A stretch of DNA of 64,000 nucleotides from an uncultured Bacilli bacterium (GTDB lineage Bacteria > Bacillota_I > Bacilli_A > RF39 > UBA660): assembly GCA_944332705.1 (NCBI GenBank), contig CALVKM010000002.1:31149-95148 (forward strand). The letters are read 5' to 3'. Below the pieces are notes generated by a model, which searched no databases, was not told where the DNA came from, and worked only from the letters and a program-made list of their open reading frames with translations. Shown here one piece after another: positions 57,059 through 64,000 of the stretch (its first letter is position 1; each line of letters starts with the position of its first letter). The position numbers and the translations under genes are program-made.

Positions 57059-58501
57059 ATGAAATTAAAATATTTATTAATTACATTACTTGCTTTAATA
57101 ATAGTTCCTTTAAGTGTAAATGCAGCAAGTGGAACAGTTAAAGTTACTGGTTCTAGTCAAGTAGTTGTAGGAAATAAAATAACTCTTACAGTAACCCTAT
57201 CTAGTTCTACATCTATAGGAAGTTGGCAAATGAATTTAAGTTATGACGATGATTATTTACAACTAACTAGTACTAATAGTGAAGCTGGAGGAACAGGAAT
57301 GGTTAATTCTTCAGCTACAGGAGTTAAAACAAAAACTTATACTTTTACATTTAAAGCTCTTAAAAGCGGTAGTACAAAAGTTTCAATAAATAGTTATTCT
57401 GCATATGCATATGATGATTTAAGTTCAATTGATTTAACGGCATCAAGTAAAACAGTTAAAATTATTACGCAAGAGGAACTAGAAGCATCATATTCTAAAG
57501 ATAATAATTTAAAAAGTTTATCAGTTGAAGGCTTTGAAATAACTCCGGAATTTTCTAAAGATGTAACAGAATACAGTGTAGTTGTACCAGAAAACACTAC
57601 AGAAATTATTATTAATGCCGAAGAAAATGATAAATCTGCTAGTGTAACTGGAATAGGCACACAAACAGTAACTCAAGGTACTAATACTTTTCAAATTGTT
57701 GTAAGAGCTGAAAATGGTAGTGAAAAAACATATACTTTAACAGTTGAAGTTAAGGATGCCAATCCTATAAATGTAACAATTGGTGATGATAATCTTACAG
57801 TTGTAAAAATAAAAGAGTATTTGCCAGTTCCCAATGCTTATCAAGAGACAACAGTAAATATTAATGATTTTGAAATACCCGCATATACTAGTGAACTTAC
57901 CGGTTTTACTTTAGTAGGTCTTAAAGATGAAGAAGGTAATATTGCTCTTTATATATATAATGAAGAAGATAATACCTATGAGATTTATAATGAACTTAAG
58001 TTGAGTAATTTAACTATATATCCCATTAATACTGATAAAGTTCTAGATGGCTATAAAAGTGGAACAATAACGATTAATGATACACCAGTTAAATCTTTTT
58101 ATGTTAGTGATGACTCTAGATTTGCTATTATTTATGGTATTAATGTAGAAACTGGTGAAGAAGGATTCTTTAAATATGATAAGATTGATCAAACAGCTAT
58201 AAAATATGATGATGAGATGATTAATACTTTAAATGAAAAAATTAATTTATATACTTATATTATATTTGGTTTTATTGGTCTATTTGTTTTAATGTTTATC
58301 ATATTAATATGTGCTTTAAAGGGTAAAAAGAAACATAAAAATAAAAATAAAGAGAAGTTAGCAGATAAGAAAGAAATAAAAGTAATTAAGGAAGATAAGA
58401 AAAAAGAACAAGTAATTGAAGAGGATAAGACTAAAAATCAACCAATAGTTTATGATAATATAAATAATAAAAAGAAGAAGAAAAATAAAAAGAAAAAATA
58501 G
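57059..58501 (+). CDS. Membrane-anchored cohesin-like protein
   Basis: The 480-residue protein has a signal peptide (LLITLLALIIVPLSVNAASG), a cohesin-like domain (about residues 22-140: VKVTGSSQVVVGNKITLTVT, SWQMNLSYDDDYLQL, TYTFTFKALKSGSTKVSI), a cadherin-like beta-sandwich (NNLKSLSVEGFEITPEFSKD), a further beta domain, a C-terminal membrane helix and a Lys-rich cytoplasmic tail. The domain order suits an anchor for the dockerin-bearing hydrolase encoded 12 bases upstream. AAGGAGG precedes the ATG. Confidence 0.85.
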   Translation: MKLKYLLITLLALIIVPLSVNAASGTVKVTGSSQVVVGNKITLTVTLSSSTSIGSWQMNLSYDDDYLQLTSTNSEAGGTGMVNSSATGVKTKTYTFTFKALKSGSTKVSINSYSAYAYDDLSSIDLTASSKTVKIITQEELEASYSKDNNLKSLSVEGFEITPEFSKDVTEYSVVVPENTTEIIINAEENDKSASVTGIGTQTVTQGTNTFQIVVRAENGSEKTYTLTVEVKDANPINVTIGDDNLTVVKIKEYLPVPNAYQETTVNINDFEIPAYTSELTGFTLVGLKDEEGNIALYIYNEEDNTYEIYNELKLSNLTIYPINTDKVLDGYKSGTITINDTPVKSFYVSDDSRFAIIYGINVETGEEGFFKYDKIDQTAIKYDDEMINTLNEKINLYTYIIFGFIGLFVLMFIILICALKGKKKHKNKNKEKLADKKEIKVIKEDKKKEQVIEEDKTKNQPIVYDNINNKKKKKNKKKK

Positions 58502-58505
58502 TGTC

Positions 58506-58533
58506 AAAAATTTAAGATTATTCTTAAATTTTT
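58506..58533 (+). terminator. Terminator of the dockerin/cohesin operon
   Basis: AAAAATTTAAGA (58506-58517) pairs with TCTTAAATTTTT (58522-58533). Confidence 0.75.
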
Positions 58534-58577
58534 TGTTTTTAGTTTAATATTGTTATATAATAGTAGTGGTGATACTA

Positions 58578-61196
58578 GTGAATGATGCTTATTTAAAAAC
58601 TAAAGAAGAAGTATTAAAAGAATATAAAACAAGTATAGATGGATTAAGTAGTAAAGAAGTTAGAAGAAGACAAAGTATACTTGGTAAAAATGTTTTAATT
58701 GAAAAAAACAAAAAGAGTAAGTTAAGTATATTTTTAAAACAATTTAAAAATGTAATGATTATTCTATTATTAGTTGTAGGTTTAATGTCTTTGTTCTATG
58801 CGATATTTACTGATGGAGATTTTTTAGAACCAATTGTAATATTAGGTACAACTTTGGTTAATTGTTTAATGGGTTATTTTCAAGAATCGAAAGCCGAAGA
58901 TGCGATTGAGAAGTTAAAAAATTATTCATCAGAACATACAACTGTTAAAAGAGATGGAGAGTTTGAAGAAATTAATTCTGAAGATTTAGTTGAAGGCGAC
59001 TATATAATTTTGGAAGCAGGGGATAAAGTTCCTGCTGATGCTAGAATTATTGAGAGTCATTTTGCTAAATGTGATGAGGCAATATTAACTGGAGAAAGCT
59101 TAAATGTTGATAAGCTTGATGAAGTATTAAAGGGGGATTTAACTATTTCAGAATGCAAAAATATGATTTATTCTGGAACAGTTGTTACAGCAGGTAAGAT
59201 TGAAGCGATAGTTGTTGATATTGGTATGGATACGGAGCTTGGTAAAATTGCTGCTAGTATTGATACTTCAGTTGAACCAATTACCCCATTACAAGTAAAA
59301 ATTAAGAAAATATCGACATTCATCTCTGGTATTGCAGCCTTTTTAGTGGCATTTGTTATGTGTTATGGTATTATTATGGATTATACCTTACTAAATGTTT
59401 TTATGCTTTGTATTTCGATGATTGTTGCAAGCGTTCCAGAATGTTTACCAATTGCTATAACTGCTACATTATCTATCGGGGTAAGTGAAATGGCTAAGAA
59501 GAAATCCATTGTAAGAAATTTAGCAGCTATTGAAACTCTTGGAGCTACAGAAGTAATTTGTACTGATAAAACAGGAACGCTTACTACAAATAAAATGGAA
59601 GTTATTAAAATATATACAAATAATAATATCATTAACCTAAGAGATATTAAAAATTATCCAGAATTAATTGATATTATGTCATTGTGTAATAATGCGGTAC
59701 TCGATGATAAAGAATTTTTTGGGGATAGTGTTGAAGTTGCTTTAGCTAATTATTTATTAAAAGAAAAAATAAATGTTGAAAATTTAAGAAAAAGTAAAAA
59801 AGAAAAACTTGAACTACCATTTGATTCTAATCGAAAATTAATGAGTGTAATTTATGAAGATGATAAAAAATATTATATTTATACTAAGGGAAGTTTGGAA
59901 AATTTAATTAAAAGATGTAAATATGTTTTAATAGATGGTAAAAAAACAAAACTAACTAAAGAAGTAAAAAATAATTATTTAGATATTGAAAAAGAGTATT
60001 CGCATGAAGCATTAAAAGTACTTGCTTTTGCTTATAAAGAGATTAAAGAAAAACATACAAAAGAAGAAGATTATTTTAAAGAAGAAAATGATTTAATTCT
60101 AGTAGGATTAGTTGGACTTAAAGACCCTGCAAGGAAAAATGTTAAAGAAGCTATTAAAACTTGTAGGGAAGCAGGTATTAGACCAATAATGCTTACTGGG
60201 GATAACCTAGAAACTGCTCTTGCTATAGGAAAAGAAGTTGGAATAATTGCTAGTGATGATGAAGGAATTAATGCAACTGCTCTTAAAAATATGAAAAAAT
60301 CAGAACTAGCTGAATGTATTAGTAAATATTCGGTATTTGCTAGAGTTAGTCCTGAGAATAAACTGCAAATTGTTAAAACTTTGCAAAGACGTAAAAAGGT
60401 TGTTGCAATGACTGGTGATGGGGTAAATGATGCACCTGCAATGAAATTAGCTAATGTGGGAATTGGCATGGGCAAAAGTGGCACAGATGTTACTAAAAAT
60501 GTAGCAGATATTATTTTGCTCGATGATTCTTATAATACAATTACTACTGCAATTGAAAATGGTAGAAGAATATATGATAATGTTATAACTAATGTGTTAT
60601 ATAATTTATCAAGTAACTTTACAGAAATTGTAATTATTTTACTAGGTATGTTTATGGGGAGTAATATAATTAGTGCTATTCATGTATTATATATCGATTT
60701 GGTAGCTGATACTATTCCATCAATTGCTCTTGCTTTTGAAGGACCAACCAAAAATATTATGAAGGAAAAGCCACATGGGTTAAATAAAAGAATATTTACA
60801 CCGTTTTTTATGGCATTCTTGATAATTTCAGTCATTTTAGAAGCAGGTATTAGTATTTTAGTATATTTCTTATTTGAAAATATGGGAGAGGGTATTGCTC
60901 AAACAATGGCTCTATTTAGTATTGTGTTAAATGAATTTGTTTTTGCTTATAATTGTCGTAGTTTAAAAAGACCAATAATAGAAAAAGGTATTTTTTCTAA
61001 TAAGTACCTAAATTTAGGAATATTAGTATTATTTGTAATTCAAATTATAGTATTCTTTACACCCGCCGGCAAATTATTCGGTTTAGAAATTATAAATATC
61101 TCTCAATTCATATTTGTAATACTAGTTAATTTAATTGCCTTTATAGTTTTAGAGTTGTTAAAACCAATTATAACTAAATTGTTTAAAGATGAATAA
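58578..61196 (+). CDS. P-type Ca2+-transporting ATPase
   Basis: This 872-residue pump has ten membrane helices and the P-type signatures: DEAILTGESLNVDKL (actuator TGES), SVPECLPIAITATLSIG (ion-binding PEGLP-type region, here PECLP), VICTDKTGTLTTNKMEV (phosphorylated Asp, about residue 325) and VAMTGDGVNDAPAMKLANVG (hinge). The N-terminal cation-ATPase domain is present. The pattern is that of the PacL/SERCA-like (P2A) group. Transcription starts near 58568 (TATAAT 58556-58561), so GTG 58578 is chosen over earlier GTGs. Confidence 0.93.
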   Translation: MNDAYLKTKEEVLKEYKTSIDGLSSKEVRRRQSILGKNVLIEKNKKSKLSIFLKQFKNVMIILLLVVGLMSLFYAIFTDGDFLEPIVILGTTLVNCLMGYFQESKAEDAIEKLKNYSSEHTTVKRDGEFEEINSEDLVEGDYIILEAGDKVPADARIIESHFAKCDEAILTGESLNVDKLDEVLKGDLTISECKNMIYSGTVVTAGKIEAIVVDIGMDTELGKIAASIDTSVEPITPLQVKIKKISTFISGIAAFLVAFVMCYGIIMDYTLLNVFMLCISMIVASVPECLPIAITATLSIGVSEMAKKKSIVRNLAAIETLGATEVICTDKTGTLTTNKMEVIKIYTNNNIINLRDIKNYPELIDIMSLCNNAVLDDKEFFGDSVEVALANYLLKEKINVENLRKSKKEKLELPFDSNRKLMSVIYEDDKKYYIYTKGSLENLIKRCKYVLIDGKKTKLTKEVKNNYLDIEKEYSHEALKVLAFAYKEIKEKHTKEEDYFKEENDLILVGLVGLKDPARKNVKEAIKTCREAGIRPIMLTGDNLETALAIGKEVGIIASDDEGINATALKNMKKSELAECISKYSVFARVSPENKLQIVKTLQRRKKVVAMTGDGVNDAPAMKLANVGIGMGKSGTDVTKNVADIILLDDSYNTITTAIENGRRIYDNVITNVLYNLSSNFTEIVIILLGMFMGSNIISAIHVLYIDLVADTIPSIALAFEGPTKNIMKEKPHGLNKRIFTPFFMAFLIISVILEAGISILVYFLFENMGEGIAQTMALFSIVLNEFVFAYNCRSLKRPIIEKGIFSNKYLNLGILVLFVIQIIVFFTPAGKLFGLEIINISQFIFVILVNLIAFIVLELLKPIITKLFKDE

Positions 61197-61256
61197 ATAT
61201 TATTTATTTTATTTTAGGGGTGTGTTATACTTAATGTAAGATAAGAGTGTGATATT

Positions 61257-63002
61257 ATGTTTGGAAAAATACTGAAGATTGATAATAATGAAATAACAAT
61301 TGAGAATACTAGTGGTAAAGCATTATCTAGTATTATGAATTGTCATTTAGTATTTGAAGATGTTAGTAGATTAGTTGTTGGTGAACTTATTTATATTGAT
61401 AAAGAAATTGCTAAAGTACTACTTGTTGGTGAAATTAAAAATAATACATTTATTTCTGGAACTATTCAAAAGCCTAGTGGAACATCTAATATTAGAATTA
61501 TTAATGCTTCAGAATTAGAACTAATAATTGGTAAGAATACAATTGATAAAAATAGATTATTATTGGGAAAATCTGCTATATATAAAAATTATAATGTTTC
61601 AGTAGCATTAAATGATTTTTTTGCTAATCACAGTGCTATCATTGGAAATACCGGTTCTGGTAAATCTTGTGGCGTAGCCCGAATTTTACAAAATTTATTT
61701 AATAGCCCAAATAAACCTATTAACTGTCATATAGTTTTGTTTGATGCTTATGGAGAATATCGGAAGACTTTTTTGCAAATGAATGAAATTGGACTTAAAA
61801 ATACTTGTCTTACAACAAGAATTACTGATTCTTTTGAATCGATGTTAACAATTCCCGCATATTTTTTAGATGCCGATGATTTGGCTATTTTACTTGGAGC
61901 AACAACTGCTGATCAAATACCCGTGTTAGAGAAAACTTTAAAATTAGTGCGAATATTTTTAAGTGATGATCCAAAAATGAAGGAATATAAAAATGATATT
62001 ATTGCTGCTTGCTTACTTGACATACTAACTAGTGGCAAACAGTCTAGTCAAATGCGTGATCAAATAATTGCTGTATTATCCCACTATAATACGGAAACCT
62101 TAAATCTAGATTCTATAATCCACCAACCGGGTTATGATAGAACTTTAAGACAATGTTTAAATATTGATGAACAAGGTAAAATAAATGCTATTTTAGAAGT
62201 AACTAAGTTTTTACAACAATTTAATAAAGTCGATTTAGAAACCATATTTTTTGATGAATTTATTGCCTATAGTTTAAATGATTTATACTATGCCCTAGAA
62301 TTTGCTCTTATTAGTGAAGGAACTATTAATAATGATTTATCTTATAAACAAAATAATATTTTAAAAAATAGATTACAAAATATTATTAATAGTAATGAAA
62401 GAGCAATATTTGATGTTAAAGATTATATTAGTAAAGAAGAATTTATTAAATCTCTATTTAATAATACGCAACTTATTACAATAGATCTTAGTTATTTAGA
62501 TGATCGTTTTGCTAAAATAGTTACTAAACTTTATTCTAAATTATTATTTAATTATACAACCAATCTTTTAAATAGAGGAACTTTTTCAGTTAATATAATT
62601 TTAGAAGAAGCTCATCGTTATGTGCAAAATGATTCAGATATTGATATTATTGGTTATAATATATTTGATAGAATTACTAAAGAGGGTAGAAAATATGGAA
62701 CTCTTTTAACATTTATTACGCAAAGACCTAGTGAATTATCAACAACTGCTTTATCGCAATGTGCAAATTTTATTGTGTTTAAATTATTTTATCCTCGTGA
62801 TTTAGAAATAGTTCGTAATATGAGTATTAATGTTGCTGATTCAACTATTGAACAAATAAAGTCTTTAAATCCTGGTACAGCTTTTTGTTTTGGTAATGGG
62901 TTTAAAATGCCATTACTTGTTAATTTTGAATTACCAAATCCAATGCCAGAGAGTACCAGTTTAAAAATAAATAAGATATGGTATGGTGAAGATAATGCTT
63001 GA
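61257..63002 (+). CDS. HerA-like ATPase with HAS-barrel
   Basis: The 581-residue protein has an N-terminal beta barrel (about residues 1-100) and a HerA/FtsK-type ATPase: HSAIIGNTGSGKSCGVARIL (Walker A, about residues 128-147), CHIVLFDAYGEYRK (Walker B of the inserted type), a late SVNIILEEAHRYVQNDSDID and TLLTFITQRPSELSTTALSQ. HerA proteins move along DNA and often pair with NurA or SIR2-type nucleases, but here the partner is a hydrolase-like gene. The start has GTGTGAT upstream. Confidence 0.9.
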   Translation: MFGKILKIDNNEITIENTSGKALSSIMNCHLVFEDVSRLVVGELIYIDKEIAKVLLVGEIKNNTFISGTIQKPSGTSNIRIINASELELIIGKNTIDKNRLLLGKSAIYKNYNVSVALNDFFANHSAIIGNTGSGKSCGVARILQNLFNSPNKPINCHIVLFDAYGEYRKTFLQMNEIGLKNTCLTTRITDSFESMLTIPAYFLDADDLAILLGATTADQIPVLEKTLKLVRIFLSDDPKMKEYKNDIIAACLLDILTSGKQSSQMRDQIIAVLSHYNTETLNLDSIIHQPGYDRTLRQCLNIDEQGKINAILEVTKFLQQFNKVDLETIFFDEFIAYSLNDLYYALEFALISEGTINNDLSYKQNNILKNRLQNIINSNERAIFDVKDYISKEEFIKSLFNNTQLITIDLSYLDDRFAKIVTKLYSKLLFNYTTNLLNRGTFSVNIILEEAHRYVQNDSDIDIIGYNIFDRITKEGRKYGTLLTFITQRPSELSTTALSQCANFIVFKLFYPRDLEIVRNMSINVADSTIEQIKSLNPGTAFCFGNGFKMPLLVNFELPNPMPESTSLKINKIWYGEDNA

Positions 63003-63849
63003 AGTTAGTTTAAAATCTAGTGATTTATTATATTTATCCCTTAATTTATTTGAAATACCTGCTCCTAAAGCCGTAGTTAAAATAATTATTGGTCTAAGAG
63101 AACATAAAGAAAGATATTATGATTTTATCTCGGAACTTAATAAAAATGGGTTTAATGTAGTTATAAGCGATACTCGTGGTCATGGTAAAAGTGTGAGTGG
63201 CACTTATCCTCTTGGCTATATTGATGATTATCATAAACTTATAGAAGATGAAAAAGTTATCAATGATTATATAAAAGCGAGATATCCTAATTTACCAATA
63301 TATTTATTGGGGGATTCACTTGGAGCAGAAATTGCTCAAGTATATTTACAAAAATATGATGCTACGATAAACAAATTAGTTTTATGTAGTCCCTTTAAAA
63401 TAGGTAGACCTAATCCATTTATTATTAATTTAACATTAAAGGTAGAAGGTCCTAAAAAAACTAATTCATCAATGCAAAAACAAATTGGTCTTGACCGCTT
63501 AGAAGATACTATTAAAGACTTAAGTGCGAGAGAAGTATTTAAAAATGATGAGCTTTGTAACTTTTATTATACCAATGGGGCTATATTTAATTTGGTTAAT
63601 TTAAATAAAGAATTGGGTAATAAAAAAGCTTACTTAAAAAACAATTTAAGTTTACCAATATTTATGTGTTATGGGGCTAAAGATATTCAGTCAGGTAGAG
63701 AAAATACGCAAAATTTAATTAATATATTAAAAAGTGTAGGATATACAAATATTACAGGACTAGAATATCCTAACTTATTTCATAAGATATTATTTGAAGG
63801 ATACCATAATTTTATTTATAAAGATATTATTAATTTTTTATTAAAATAA
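62995..63849 (+). CDS. Alpha/beta hydrolase (serine aminopeptidase S33/lysophospholipase type)
   Basis: The 284-residue protein has the alpha/beta hydrolase fold: VVISDTRGHGKSVSGTYPLG, then LPIYLLGDSLGAEIAQVYLQ (nucleophile in GDSLG, about residue 112), an Asp in CYGAKDIQSG and a late His in NLFHKILFEGYHNFI. The profile is that of monoacylglycerol lipase-like enzymes. ATG 62995 overlaps the HerA stop by 8 nt and follows GGTGAAG, so the two genes are coupled. The joint role is unclear. Confidence 0.88.
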   Translation: MLEVSLKSSDLLYLSLNLFEIPAPKAVVKIIIGLREHKERYYDFISELNKNGFNVVISDTRGHGKSVSGTYPLGYIDDYHKLIEDEKVINDYIKARYPNLPIYLLGDSLGAEIAQVYLQKYDATINKLVLCSPFKIGRPNPFIINLTLKVEGPKKTNSSMQKQIGLDRLEDTIKDLSAREVFKNDELCNFYYTNGAIFNLVNLNKELGNKKAYLKNNLSLPIFMCYGAKDIQSGRENTQNLINILKSVGYTNITGLEYPNLFHKILFEGYHNFIYKDIINFLLK

Positions 63850-63886
63850 ATTTGATTTAGTGTTATAATGTAATGGGGGAATGCTT

Positions 63887-64000
63887 ATGATAAAACCAGA
63901 AGTTATTGAATTTTGTGAAGATTACAAAATTAGTATTAGAAAATTCTTACAAGAAAATTACAGTATTATTCCGAGTAACAGTACTAAAAGATATCGAATA
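63887..64000 (+). CDS. Uncharacterised protein, 3'-truncated by window end
   Basis: An open frame starts at ATG 63887, behind GGGGGA and 18 bases after a TATAAT (63864-63869), and runs to the edge. It reads MIKPEVIEFCEDYKISIRKF and then LQENYSIIPSNSTKRYRI. Too little is visible for assignment. Confidence 0.6.
   Translation, partial: MIKPEVIEFCEDYKISIRKFLQENYSIIPSNSTKRYRI

Noticed and set aside
1..64000. CRISPR array or rRNA genes
   Set aside because: No regular short repeats with spacers and no rRNA sequence were seen anywhere in the window.

Overview
The window is very AT-rich chromosomal DNA from a low-GC, walled Firmicute. TGA is used as a stop throughout (for example at 3522, 46869 and 52057) and Trp is TGG, so this is not the Mycoplasma code. 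The gene set is typical of Bacilli: a T-box in front of tyrS, RNase J, FtsY followed by YlxM, the DnaB/DnaI helicase-loading pair, an LtaS-type sulfatase, an LCP protein, a RodA/FtsW protein and a UvrX-type polymerase with a YolD-like partner. The combination of extreme AT content, many small membrane proteins and uncultured-type gut families suggests a gut lineage near RF39/Erysipelotrichia; that placement is an inference.

Layout. 1-4000: a pseudopilin-like protein, a DUF2779 nuclease, rpoZ and tRNA-Ala(UGC). 4055-6865: a NUDIX/winged-helix regulator and an HD-CYTH fusion protein that share an operator motif. 6900-9780: an XRE membrane regulator, an anchored thioredoxin-like protein and T-box/tyrS. 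9780-12240: an accessory cassette of two paralogous genes that resemble Imm26-type proteins, a holin-like gene and a membrane protein, two of them behind near-identical promoter/leader repeats. 12247-17368: housekeeping genes (rodA-like, rnj, ftsY, ylxM). 17599-24916: a BRO antirepressor-type gene, dacA, an NTP pyrophosphatase, dnaB and dnaI. 24903-32960: a mobile/stress region with an SOS-controlled Y-family polymerase, two small XRE regulators, an intact IS4-like element with a 10-bp target duplication, two type I toxin-antitoxin-like loci and rarA. 32965-49795: mostly uncharacterised genes, including a translationally coupled cluster downstream of a ClpX-like AAA+ ATPase and a DnaB-like ATPase/PD-(D/E)XK nuclease pair beside tRNA-Gly(GCC). 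50038-58501: cell envelope genes, including a secreted dockerin-bearing glucosaminidase followed by a membrane-anchored cohesin-like protein. 58578-64000: a P-type Ca2+-ATPase, a HerA-like ATPase, an alpha/beta hydrolase and a truncated gene at the edge.

The most striking content is the pair of related loci at 28968-29303 and 32551-32880. Each has a short + strand RNA with its own promoter, two hairpins and a terminator. Facing it is a minus-strand mRNA with its own promoter, a long leader and a 27-28 codon ORF for a small hydrophobic peptide whose 3' end lies inside the sRNA terminator. Short direct repeats place sRNA-complementary sequence in the toxin mRNA leader. This is the architecture of the par/Fst type I toxin-antitoxin family, but the peptides do not look like known Fst toxins. 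Both toxin promoters carry three TGTCGAA-type boxes with the same 10/20-bp phasing, and a tandem pair with 10-bp spacing sits at the promoter of the dockerin/cohesin operon. TGTCGAA is the Spo0A box consensus, which suggests one response regulator may link these loci. The ClpX-like cluster (40625-46871) is the second candidate for an undescribed system.
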